From IMG/VR virus record IMGVR_UViG_3300042695_000484, positions 1-25,475 of that record: DNA of 25,475 bases. The stretch is one strand, 5' to 3'. Shown in pieces: positions 6,371-13,164 of this stretch (position 1 is its first letter; every line of letters starts with the position of its first letter). The position numbers and the translations under genes are program-made. Source of the stretch: a virus. The notes below the pieces were generated by a model. The model was given only the letters and a program-made list of their open reading frames with translations, was not told the DNA's origin and searched no databases.

Positions 6371-8123
6371 TGGTGGTGGTCTCCAGCAGGGGTGCGTGTG
6401 TGGTTTCGAGGCGCACCATCTCCAGCAGCTCTTCGGCCGCCAGTTGGGGAAGGTCGCGCCAGCCGTCGATCGTTTCGGACAGGGTGCCGATGGCCGTCAC
6501 CGCGCTGCGCAGGTGGCGGGCGTGTCGGAGCAGGGCGGCGTCGAGCGCCTTCGTGGCGCGCTCTTCGTTGCCGAGGAGGCCGCCCAGGGTGCGCACCGTC
6601 GCGCGCAGGTCGTCGTCGATGCAGTCGATGGGCGGCTCCCACTTGTCCAGCTTCGACTGCGTGCGCTGCTTGAGCAGGTAGTCCGAGACACGCTGGAGGT
6701 GGCGACGGAAGGCGCCCTCCACCGCGGGACGCACGGCCGCCATCGCAGACGCCGCGGCGCGTGCCGAGCTGTACGCCTCGTCCTCCGCGTCCAGATCGAC
6801 GCTGGGAGCGACCGCCTCGGGCTCCACGTCCACAGACGGGGGCACGCCGTCCGACGGCGCAGCGGGCTCGCTCGGCGCTGGAGCGGGCTGCCCGGGCGCC
6901 TCGGTGTTCATCGGCAGGCGGATGCTGTCGCCGCCTTCGACCGCCGGCAGACCTTCGCGCGCGCGGATCTCGTTTGGTGTCAGGATGCCGTTGGTAACCG
7001 CGACTGCGTAGGCGGCGTAGCGGGTGCTCATGTCGGCCCGCAGCAGGCTGTCGAAGTTGATCCGGGTGCAGTAGCGCTCGCCGCGCTGGAGGAGCTTGCG
7101 GCTGGCTTCCTGCTCCAGTCGCGCAGCCCAGCCGGCCAGCGTGTGCTTCACAAACTCGGCGTCGGCCTGCTCGTTCGAGGAATACGACTGGCTCTCAGTG
7201 TCGCCGACCTTGTGCGCGGGCACGCCCATCGCCGCCGCGATCTGCTGGCGGCAATACTTCCGCATCTCGATTAGCTCGTTGTCGCGGGCGGTCGGCGTGA
7301 TCGGCTCGTAGGTGAGCCCGTCCTCGAGCACCGCCACGCGGCCGGCGCGGCTCGCGCCACCGTGCGCAGCATGCCACGCATCGCGCAGGCGCTTGCTGGC
7401 CTCGGGGCTCAGGCGGCCCGGCATCTTCAGCACGCCGCCGGGCACTGCGCCCTGGGCGAAGAACCGCGTCACGAACTCCGTGACCTCCAGCTCCAGCCCG
7501 ATCAGGTCGCGCATTTGGTGGATGAAGGGCACGCCGAGCATGCCCTCGAACGTGGTCGGCCCGACGAGGTGGAACATGTCGTATCCACGGAATCGGCGCA
7601 TCTGCTTCTCGGCGTTGTTGCCCGTGTACTTGCCCGTCCACACTTGGTAGTAGGGCTGGTTATCCCCGTCGCGGTACATGGCGACGTAGTCGCTGCGCAG
7701 GGGCTCCAGCGCGACCGGGCGGCCCGCCTTGTCGCGGTGGATGTAGGCGTAAAAGTTTCCCGTGAGCAGCGCCGAGGTGAGCGCCATCTCGCGCCACTGG
7801 ATCGCGCCGATGTCGTCGGACGCCTCGTAGTTCAGCAGGTTGTAGAGCGCGTGCTCGCTGTCCGCGACCTTGCCCTCGGGCGTCTCGCGCAGAACCTGCC
7901 AGTCAAGGCGGCTGATGCTCGACGCGATCAGGCGCACGCACGCGAACACGGTCGGCGCTTCGAGCGCGCGTGCCGGCGTGATGCTCTCGCCCGTGTAGGA
8001 GTACGACTGCACATACGACTGCACGCTGCCGCTCGTCGGCTGGCCGATGGGCACGGTGTCCTCGAAGTCAGAGCGCGGCGGGGTGGGGCCGAGGTATCGG
8101 CGCAGGATGTCGATCAAAGCCAT
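6351..8123 (-). CDS. Portal protein (HK97 family) with C-terminal extension
   Basis: A 590-residue portal, the dodecameric ring through which DNA enters and leaves the head. Family features in order are SARALEAPTVFACVRLIASS-like TVFACVRLIASSISRLDWQV, LTGNFYAYIHRDKAGRPVAL with PLRSDYVAMYRD, DMFHLVG, GVLKMPGRLSPEASKRLRDA, VLEDGLTYEPI, the RKYCRQQIAAAMGVPAHKVG block and NGILTPNEIRAREGLP. After the usual end near residue 420 come a Pro/Ala/Glu linker and a roughly 140-residue alpha-helical extension of unknown role. The ATG at 8123 has AGGAG seven bases upstream; a 22-residue in-frame extension beyond it is rejected. The start overlaps the terminase end by ten bases. Confidence 0.95.
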   Translation of the reverse strand: MALIDILRRYLGPTPPRSDFEDTVPIGQPTSGSVQSYVQSYSYTGESITPARALEAPTVFACVRLIASSISRLDWQVLRETPEGKVADSEHALYNLLNYEASDDIGAIQWREMALTSALLTGNFYAYIHRDKAGRPVALEPLRSDYVAMYRDGDNQPYYQVWTGKYTGNNAEKQMRRFRGYDMFHLVGPTTFEGMLGVPFIHQMRDLIGLELEVTEFVTRFFAQGAVPGGVLKMPGRLSPEASKRLRDAWHAAHGGASRAGRVAVLEDGLTYEPITPTARDNELIEMRKYCRQQIAAAMGVPAHKVGDTESQSYSSNEQADAEFVKHTLAGWAARLEQEASRKLLQRGERYCTRINFDSLLRADMSTRYAAYAVAVTNGILTPNEIRAREGLPAVEGGDSIRLPMNTEAPGQPAPAPSEPAAPSDGVPPSVDVEPEAVAPSVDLDAEDEAYSSARAAASAMAAVRPAVEGAFRRHLQRVSDYLLKQRTQSKLDKWEPPIDCIDDDLRATVRTLGGLLGNEERATKALDAALLRHARHLRSAVTAIGTLSETIDGWRDLPQLAAEELLEMVRLETTHAPLLETTTNANPAN

Positions 8124-9751
8124 GTGATACTCCTTTCGGGTTGTTCGTAGACGCTTGGTCCGGTTGCGTCGGTCTTCTGGTGCAGCCATGTCGCGAGCGC
8201 CGTCACCAGCGCCGCAGCTGCGTCGATTCGTTCGGTGCTGCTCGCCTTGCTGGGCTTCAGGTTCCCGGCGGGGTCCGACTCACAGACCACGTTCGAGATG
8301 CACCAGTTCAGCAGTAGGTTGTTCGGGTGCCGGATCTTTCGCGACACCACCAGCGACTCCAATTTCTTCGCCGGCTCGCTGAGGGTGCGGTAGCCCTGGC
8401 GCACTTCGATCATCGGCACGCCCTCGCCGTACAGCCCGCTCGCGAGCTGCGTGGCGTTCCACGGGTCAAAGCCGATCGACTTCACCGCGAAGCGCTTGCA
8501 GCACTGGCGGATGGTCTCGGCGATGAAGTCGTAATCGACCACAGCGCCCGGCGTGGGGTGCAGGAAGCCCTTCGCAGCCCACACGTCATACGGCGCGCGG
8601 TCGCTGCGGCTGCGCCGGCGGATGCCCTCCTCGGGGCACCACGACCACGACAGAACGTCCACGCTGCCGTCGTCGCACGGGAAGATCAGCGACAGCGCCG
8701 ACAGGTCGGTGGTCGTCGAGAGATCGAGCCCGCCGTAACACTCGCGTCCGGCAAGGCGCTCTGCGGTCGCATCGCTCGACGCGCACGCCGCCCAGGCGTC
8801 GGTGCTGATCCATGCTTTCTTCGACTCAGTCCACTGGCACAGGTACAGCTGGCGGAAGGTCGTTTCGTAGGCGGGAAGCTCCTTCGCCTTGTCGCACTCA
8901 CCCTGCAGGAAAGCCTCGGTGACGGTGACGCCCAGCGACGGGTTCGCCTTGTGCCAGACCTTCGGGCTCTTCCAGTTTGCGTCGATTGGAGCGCTGAACA
9001 CCGCAGGGTAAAAGGCGTGATCCTCGACCAGACCGTCGCGCACCTTCTCGGCGTATGCGTGCAATTCCCAGCACAGGCTCTCGCGGTCGTGGCCCGCCGT
9101 CGTGATCGAAACGATCAGCGGCTGCTGGCGCGCGCCCATCGAAGTCACCATCGCGTCGTACAGGTCGCGATCTGCGAACGTATGCACTTCGTCGAAGATC
9201 ACCGCGCTCGCGTTCTTTCCGTGCTTCGTGCCCGCGTCGCTGCTCAGGATCTCCAGCTTGCTGTTGCCGAACGTGATCACATTGCGGAACACCTCGACCG
9301 CTTTCGCCAGCGCCGGGTTCGACTGCACCATCTGCCGACAGGCATCGCCCACGATCGCAGCCTGGTCGCGCGCGCTCGCGCAGCAGTAGACCTCGGCGCC
9401 CGGCTCGCGATCTGCGAGCAGCAGCCACAGCGCGAGGCCGGCGACCAGCGTGCTCTTCCCGTTCTTGCGTGGCACGCAGATGTAGGTCTGACGGAATCGC
9501 CGCGTGCCGTCCGCGCGCTTCCAGCACAGCAGCGAGCCGAGCAGGTCGCGCTGCCACGGCAGCAGCTCGAACGCCTTGCCCGCCCAGATTCCCTTCTGGT
9601 GCGACAGCAGGCCGAAGAACTTGTCGATGCGCGCCAGTTCGTCGGTGTCAAACCAGTCGCCCTTCGCGGCGGTTGCCGATGCGTTGAAGCCCGCGACGGG
9701 CGCGAGCTTAGGCCGTCTTCGACTTGAGGATCGACTCGATCCCGCTGGCAT
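8114..9751 (-). CDS. Terminase large subunit (HK97-type, Terminase_1)
   Basis: A 545-residue packaging motor and nuclease. The N-terminal ATPase shows ELLPWQRDLLGSLL, a Walker A-type TYICVPRKNGKSTLVAGLAL near residues 88-107, and the Walker B NASAVIFDEVHTFADRDLYD near 180-200. A conserved STTAGHDRESLCWELHAYAE block follows. The nuclease half has GGLDLSTTTDLSAL near 340 with a metal-binding Asp, and a C-terminal ERIDAAAALVTAL near 508 supplying another. It cuts concatemeric DNA and drives it through the portal. The ATG at 9751 overlaps the small-subunit gene by 44 bases; AAGGGGG lies immediately upstream, so the exact start is less certain than the identity. Confidence 0.96.
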   Translation of the reverse strand: MPAGSSRSSSRRRPKLAPVAGFNASATAAKGDWFDTDELARIDKFFGLLSHQKGIWAGKAFELLPWQRDLLGSLLCWKRADGTRRFRQTYICVPRKNGKSTLVAGLALWLLLADREPGAEVYCCASARDQAAIVGDACRQMVQSNPALAKAVEVFRNVITFGNSKLEILSSDAGTKHGKNASAVIFDEVHTFADRDLYDAMVTSMGARQQPLIVSITTAGHDRESLCWELHAYAEKVRDGLVEDHAFYPAVFSAPIDANWKSPKVWHKANPSLGVTVTEAFLQGECDKAKELPAYETTFRQLYLCQWTESKKAWISTDAWAACASSDATAERLAGRECYGGLDLSTTTDLSALSLIFPCDDGSVDVLSWSWCPEEGIRRRSRSDRAPYDVWAAKGFLHPTPGAVVDYDFIAETIRQCCKRFAVKSIGFDPWNATQLASGLYGEGVPMIEVRQGYRTLSEPAKKLESLVVSRKIRHPNNLLLNWCISNVVCESDPAGNLKPSKASSTERIDAAAALVTALATWLHQKTDATGPSVYEQPERSITWL

Positions 9752-10184
9752 CCCCCTTCGCTCTCTTGGAAGACACTAACCCGACACGGTCGCTCGGCGT
9801 CAAGCCGAAGCATCGAGACAGGCGCGCGACCTCAGCCCTCGCATCATCGCGCGCCTTCTTCATCGGATTGATAACAGGCCCATGCGGCGTTTCAAGGACC
9901 AGCCCCTTTTCTTGAACTGCAGCCTGCGCCCGCTCGAACTCGGCCGACGCATGCGCGAGCGCGTTGTGCGCCTGGTAGTCCTCGGTCGCGTAAAGCCCCA
10001 GCCGGCGCAGGTCTTCGATCAGGCGGTCGAAGTAGCGCCGAGCCACCTCGTCGCTGGCGACGAACGGCAGCAGCAGCGGGGGGCCGTCGCTGCCCTCGGG
10101 TTCAGCCTCGCGCGCCATGCCCTTCTCACTTCCTCGGAACTTCAGCACGCTCGTCGGCGTTGGTTTTGGTCCTCTCTGACCCAT
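9708..10184 (-). CDS. Terminase small subunit (P27 family)
   Basis: A 158-residue protein of the P27/Terminase_4 class. It opens MGQRGPKPTPTSVLKFRGSE, the typical basic N-terminus, followed by helical segments (ARRYFDRLIEDLRRLGLYAT, DYQAHNALAHASAEFERAQA) and HGPVINPMKKARDDARAEVA with a LSRCFGLTPSDR ending, both family hallmarks. It recognises the packaging site and hands DNA to TerL. The ATG at 10184 has GAGAGGAAG upstream; a 23-residue N-terminal extension in frame looks like untranslated leader. Confidence 0.93.
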   Translation of the reverse strand: MGQRGPKPTPTSVLKFRGSEKGMAREAEPEGSDGPPLLLPFVASDEVARRYFDRLIEDLRRLGLYATEDYQAHNALAHASAEFERAQAAVQEKGLVLETPHGPVINPMKKARDDARAEVARLSRCFGLTPSDRVGLVSSKRAKGDASGIESILKSKTA

Positions 10185-10406
10185 GAATACTTCCTCTCTG
10201 CAGGCTGTCGATGCCTGCGTTTCTACGGCGTCAAAACGCCGCCAATGTCCCATACAAAAAATGCGCGGCCGCTACGATCGCCCACAAGCCACGCGCGCAA
10301 AAAACACCGCCAACGGCGCACGCACCCCCCACGCGACGCAGCCTGGAGGCTCCTAGAAAGCCCTTGCGGTAACCCACAGCCGCGTGTGTAGACCTCCGAA
10401 GGTTGG
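10185..10406 (-). other. Non-coding leader before TerS; candidate packaging (cos) region
   Basis: This 222-base gap separates the HNH gene from the TerS gene and holds no convincing ORF. It contains two small dyads: CGGCGT-CAAA-ACGCCG (10226-10241, perfect 6-bp stem) and CAGGC/GCCTG (10201-10217). It also has A-runs and alternating GCGCGC stretches (10262-10306). In HK97-like cos phages the cohesive-end site lies between an HNH endonuclease gene and terS, so this is the natural place to look for cos here. The cos assignment is inference from gene order. Confidence 0.35.
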
Positions 10407-10766
10407 TCATGCCGATAGCGGGCCAGAATCGCCACCCCCCCCGGTCTGACGCCGTTTCCTTGCATCCACGTCGCGCATGGTCTTTCGAAGGTGACATTCG
10501 TGACAGCACGGTGCGAGATTGTCGAGCGCGTTGTCGCCGCCGTCTCGCAGCGCGAGGATGTGATCGACTTCGGTGGCCGCAGTGACCATGCCACGCTCCA
10601 TGCAGTAGCGACACAGCGGCTCGCGGTTCAACGCAACGCGACGCGCCTGCTGCCAGTTCCACCCATAGCCACGCTCGTGCGTCGAGCCCGGCGCGCGCTC
10701 GGGGGCAACAGCCATCGGCATCTCGCGCGGCTTGCCCACGCGCAGCCTAGGCGGACGCTGCCTCAC
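10407..10766 (-). CDS. HNH endonuclease (packaging-associated type)
   Basis: A 119-residue HNH nuclease. A basic N-terminus and RGYGWNWQQARRVALNREPL lead into a zinc-supported beta-beta-alpha-metal fold: CRYC, then TEVDHILALRDGGDNALDNL with the catalytic His in the VDHI motif and the Asn in DN-ALDNL, then CHEC and LRKTMRD. It matches small phage HNH proteins such as HK97 gp74 that sit next to terminase and help cleavage at cos. The chosen start is GTG at 10766, which overlaps the upstream stop as GTGA and has GGAGG eight bases upstream; ATG at 10796 lies in the upstream gene with no Shine-Dalgarno. Confidence 0.92.
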   Translation of the reverse strand: MRQRPPRLRVGKPREMPMAVAPERAPGSTHERGYGWNWQQARRVALNREPLCRYCMERGMVTAATEVDHILALRDGGDNALDNLAPCCHECHLRKTMRDVDARKRRQTGGGGDSGPLSA

Positions 10767-11047
10767 TGATCCATCCTCCGGTAGCCGGCCTTCCACAGCG
10801 CGCGCGCGATGGCCGTGGCCGTGGCCTCGACTGCCTGCTCGTCGAGCTCAGGGCGTGCAGCGTGCAGCACCTCATGCACCAGCACGTCCATCGCCCGGTA
10901 GCCGCGCAGGGCGCGCCGCAGCTGGATGAGCGGGTGCCGGCCGGCGGGCAGCCAGCATCGGCCCCAGTCCTTGCCCATCGTCTTCGCGTCCTCGTACACG
11001 ATGCGCCAGGTACGGCCAGCGATCTTGCTGCGGAACTCACTGCGCAC
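10763..11047 (-). CDS. Small zincin-like protein with HEVLH motif
   Basis: A 94-residue protein with an HExxH zinc-protease signature: YRAMDVLVHEVLHAARPELD followed by EQAVEATATAIARALWKAGY. The helix-borne HEVLH plus downstream acidic residues (ELDEQAVE) resembles minimal gluzincin-type metallopeptidases. The N-terminal half (IAGRTWRIVYEDAKTMGKDW) may supply the beta-sheet edge. Start GTG at 11047 has GGAGG six bases upstream and overlaps the phosphoesterase gene by eleven bases; its stop overlaps the HNH start. No signal peptide is visible, so it would act in the cytoplasm. A substrate cannot be named; a role in cleaving a host or phage regulator would be guesswork. Confidence 0.75.
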   Translation of the reverse strand: MRSEFRSKIAGRTWRIVYEDAKTMGKDWGRCWLPAGRHPLIQLRRALRGYRAMDVLVHEVLHAARPELDEQAVEATATAIARALWKAGYRRMDQ

Positions 11048-11996
11048 GGGTCACCTCCGCTGCAAGTCGATACTCGCTCTGCTTGCCTGCAATGTGCAGA
11101 CGCATCCACACTGCGCCCTTGCTCTTCGGTGCCATGCCGCGCTCGACAGACCACCCGCCAAAGCCGTCGCCGTGTTCGTCCTTGTAGGTGCCGATGCGCA
11201 CATGCAGCTGCTCGTCGATCACCACCTCGGCTTGCCCGTTGAACTGGCGCAGGCGCTCGCGTGCGATGGGCACGGTCCAGTGGTGGTGCGAGTGTCCGGT
11301 TATCACCATGTCGGCATCAGGCCAGAACGACGCATGCCGGCGCGTGTCGAGCACGCCGTGCGTCATCATGGCGCCGCCGCCTGCACCGTGGAAGTAGCGC
11401 ACACGGAACGAGAACGAGCCGCCCTTGCTTGTGATCAGTCGGAACAGGACATAGCCGCCGTAGCCGCCCGAGTAAACGGGGCAGGGCGCGCTCGCACTGA
11501 GCCCGGCGCACAAGCGCTCGGTGAGGTCGGTCTCGTGGCGCTTGGTGATCGCGGTCTCGTGATTCCCGCGGCCGATCACCACGAAGCGGTCGGCATACGG
11601 CTTGTAGAACTCGGTCGCCTCGCGCACGAGCGCGTCGAGGTAGTCGCCGCACTGGTGCTCGGGCCTGCATGCGCTGCGGTCTGCTCGCGGATCCCACTTG
11701 CCCTGCATGCAGCAGAACAGGTCGCCGCAGTCGATCACGCCGCCCTTGCGCCTCACCAGTTCGTCGAGGTGCTTGCGCTCAAGGTCTTGGTCGGTGTGGC
11801 TGTTGTCGTGGTGGCGGTCGGATGCCAGCAGCCCGTTCCACTCGAACGCATGCGGCGTATCGGCCAGCATGGTCACGCGGTGGATGTTGCGGCCCATCTT
11901 CTCGACGGTCCACTTCGAGCCCGGCGATGCGCCTTCGCGCCAGTGGTGGCTGGCGAGCGGATCTTCGACGCGCTTGCGTTCGCTGAGTCGCTTCAC
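11037..11996 (-). CDS. Calcineurin-like metallophosphoesterase
   Basis: A 319-residue protein with all core metallophosphoesterase motifs in order: an Asp/His pair in GLLASDRHHDN (D-x-H), VIDCGDLF (GD), VVIGRGNHETA (GNHE) and MVITGHSHHHW (GHSH), which together bind two metal ions. Between them lie a Cys-rich loop (DLFCCMQGKWDPRADRSACR) and a YFHGAGGGAMMTHGVLDTRR segment. Phage relatives include nucleic-acid phosphoesterases acting in DNA processing, but the substrate is not visible here. Start GTG at 11996 has GGAGG seven bases upstream and overlaps the resolvase stop (GTGA). It lies within the nuclease gene cluster, which favours a DNA-related role. Confidence 0.88.
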   Translation of the reverse strand: MKRLSERKRVEDPLASHHWREGASPGSKWTVEKMGRNIHRVTMLADTPHAFEWNGLLASDRHHDNSHTDQDLERKHLDELVRRKGGVIDCGDLFCCMQGKWDPRADRSACRPEHQCGDYLDALVREATEFYKPYADRFVVIGRGNHETAITKRHETDLTERLCAGLSASAPCPVYSGGYGGYVLFRLITSKGGSFSFRVRYFHGAGGGAMMTHGVLDTRRHASFWPDADMVITGHSHHHWTVPIARERLRQFNGQAEVVIDEQLHVRIGTYKDEHGDGFGGWSVERGMAPKSKGAVWMRLHIAGKQSEYRLAAEVTRAQ

Positions 11997-12361
11997 GGCT
12001 TCACCTCCACGGGCACGGTCGCCTCGCCCAGCAGCTGCACGAGCCGGCGCGCGAACTCGGGCGCGTCAGACACCCGCAGCATCACCGTCCACTCGGTCGC
12101 CGCGTCCTCGCGCATCACCACGACGGGCACGGTGCCAGGCACCGCGTCGGTCTCGGCCTGCTTCAGGAATCGCAGCGCACTGATCGCGGCGTATCGCTTG
12201 ACCTCGACATGGATGCCGGGCACGCCGCTCAGGTCGGCATCGCCCGAGCGTCCACAGAACTGCACACTGCGACGGGCGTCGCGTGCGTTCCAGTGGTGCG
12301 CAAGTTGGGCAGCGGCTTCACGCTCGCCGCGCTTCCCCTTTTGCCGGCTGGCCTTACCCAT
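11993..12361 (-). CDS. PD-(D/E)XK nuclease, probable Holliday-junction resolvase
   Basis: A 122-residue protein starting MGKASRQKGKRGEREAAAQL, the KGxRGEREAA helix typical of Hjc/VRR-type resolvases. The nuclease core follows: GRSGDADLSGVPGIHVEVKR, where Asp in DADL and the EVK triad form the PD-(D/E)XK site. The rest is a helix and a sheet (SALRFLKQAETDA, TVPVVVMREDAATEWTVMLR). It would resolve branched recombination or replication intermediates before packaging. ATG at 12361 has GGGAG nine bases upstream; a GTG two codons earlier is possible. It suits a phage that also encodes RecE- and RecT-type proteins. Confidence 0.85.
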   Translation of the reverse strand: MGKASRQKGKRGEREAAAQLAHHWNARDARRSVQFCGRSGDADLSGVPGIHVEVKRYAAISALRFLKQAETDAVPGTVPVVVMREDAATEWTVMLRVSDAPEFARRLVQLLGEATVPVEVKP

Positions 12362-12406
12362 GCGCACACTCTCCCACGGGAAATGCGCTCCGCAAGGGCG
12401 GGGGGC

Positions 12407-12649
12407 TCAGGCGGGCGACCAGTACGCGCTCCCGCCCGCATCGCTGTAGCGCATGCGGCCCGCGTACCACCAGACCCCAGCCTCGTCCGGCAGGTAGATC
12501 GCCTCGGTGTACACGTCGCGGCCGAGGTTGGCCGGCAGCTCGTCCAGGCACACGCCACAGACCACAGGCACGCGCACCTCCAGCACGCCGTCCTCGATGG
12601 TCAGGCGATCCCCGTCGCACGGTCCCCAGCGCAGCTGCGTCTCGGTCAT
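12407..12649 (-). CDS. Hypothetical 80-residue protein
   Basis: An 80-residue acidic protein, MTETQLRWGPCDGDRLTIED, continuing with LEVRVPVVCGVCLDELPANL and a Trp/Tyr-rich C-terminal half (AGVWWYAGRMRYSDAGGSAY). I do not recognise a family. The C-x-V-C pair could bind metal but is only one pair. The Shine-Dalgarno is weak (GAGA). It is kept because it fills the space between two good genes on the coding strand and has ordinary composition for the region. Confidence 0.6.
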   Translation of the reverse strand: MTETQLRWGPCDGDRLTIEDGVLEVRVPVVCGVCLDELPANLGRDVYTEAIYLPDEAGVWWYAGRMRYSDAGGSAYWSPA

Positions 12650-12673
12650 AGGCGCATCGTCTCACGGGATCGT

Positions 12674-12985
12674 TCACCGTCTACCCCCTGGCGGCACGCC
12701 GAGCGCGTCGTAGACCAAGGCGACCATCGCCAGCAGGTTCTCGTCCTCGACCGGGTTCGACTTCAGGCGCGCCATGCAGACCATGCAGTCGCGCTGGCCG
12801 AGGCTCAGGCAGGCGTCGCAGGGGTCGGCATCGCAGACCACCACGATGACCCACACGGCCATCACGAGCTGCTCGCGGTCTCTGGACAGGTTCGCCAGCC
12901 ACGAGCGCATGGCGTTCCCCTGGCTCTTGCCCGTCTCCAGCGAGCACAGGGCGCGGACGACGGCGGTAGGGTGGGGGCGGGTCAT
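12674..12985 (-). CDS. Hypothetical 103-residue protein with cysteine cluster
   Basis: A 103-residue protein of unknown function. A helical N-terminal half (MTRPHPTAVVRALCSLETGK) leads to a hydrophobic stretch EQLVMAVWVIVVVC and then a cluster CDADPCDACLSLGQRDCMVC with five cysteines, which could coordinate zinc or iron. The end (LLAMVALVYDALGVPPGGRR) is again helical. Its ATG overlaps the stop of the small repeat-bearing ORF upstream (ATGA). The hydrophobic stretch is short for a membrane span, so a buried helix is as likely. Confidence 0.6.
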   Translation of the reverse strand: MTRPHPTAVVRALCSLETGKSQGNAMRSWLANLSRDREQLVMAVWVIVVVCDADPCDACLSLGQRDCMVCMARLKSNPVEDENLLAMVALVYDALGVPPGGRR

Positions 12986-13164
12986 CGAAGGTCCGCTTTC
13001 TGTCCGAGGCGGATCTGTCGGTCGATCTGTTCGTCCACCCAGGCAGCAGAACGAATCTGTCGGTGCGTTCCCTTTAGGGACGCACCGACAGATTCTTCTG
13101 CCCGATCTGTTTGAGTATCTGTCTGCACCGACAGATTCACCGACAGATAGTTATCAGTGCTCAT
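12982..13164 (-). CDS. Small ORF carrying the repeat array
   Basis: A 60-residue ORF directly after the primase-helicase gene, overlapping its stop (ATGA) and preceded by GGAGGTCACG, a good Shine-Dalgarno. The product (MSTDNYLSVNLSVQTDTQTD onward) is low-complexity and simply reflects the DNA repeats it spans, e.g. SVNLSVQTD, DTQTDR, THRQIR, DRQIR. No domain is recognisable. Either a real small protein tolerates an origin-type array within its gene, or translation through it merely couples primase-helicase to the next gene. Confidence 0.5.
   Translation of the reverse strand: MSTDNYLSVNLSVQTDTQTDRAEESVGASLKGTHRQIRSAAWVDEQIDRQIRLGQKADLR
13013..13148. repeat. Iteron-like array of ATCTGTCGGT
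   Basis: The 10-mer ATCTGTCGGT occurs five times exactly within 136 bases: plus strand at 13013-13022 and 13054-13063, minus strand at 13084-13093, 13127-13136 and 13139-13148. Half copies (ATCTGT) lie at 13025-13030, 13105-13110 and 13117-13122. The last two full copies form a 12-base tandem (ACCGACAGATTC, then ACCGACAGAT). Mixed orientation and position after a primase-helicase gene fit a replication origin or a multi-site operator. I saw no other full copy elsewhere in the window; near matches lie at about 14408 and 19558. Confidence 0.75.
13053..13095. repeat. 43-bp near-perfect inverted repeat inside the iteron array
   Basis: GAATCTGTCGGTGCG (13053-13067) and CGCACCGACAGATTC (13081-13095) are perfect complements. 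The dyad continues inward as TCCCT (13069-13073) and AGGGA (13076-13080), leaving one bulged T and a two-base loop. Twenty base pairs of stem could extrude as a cruciform in DNA or fold as a strong RNA hairpin. No T-run follows on either strand, so it is not a classical terminator. Each outer arm contains one copy of the 10-mer iteron. Confidence 0.8.

Noticed and set aside
13013-13148. Repeat array as a CRISPR
   Set aside because: The unit is only 10 bases, occurs in both orientations, spacing is irregular, and no cas gene is present.
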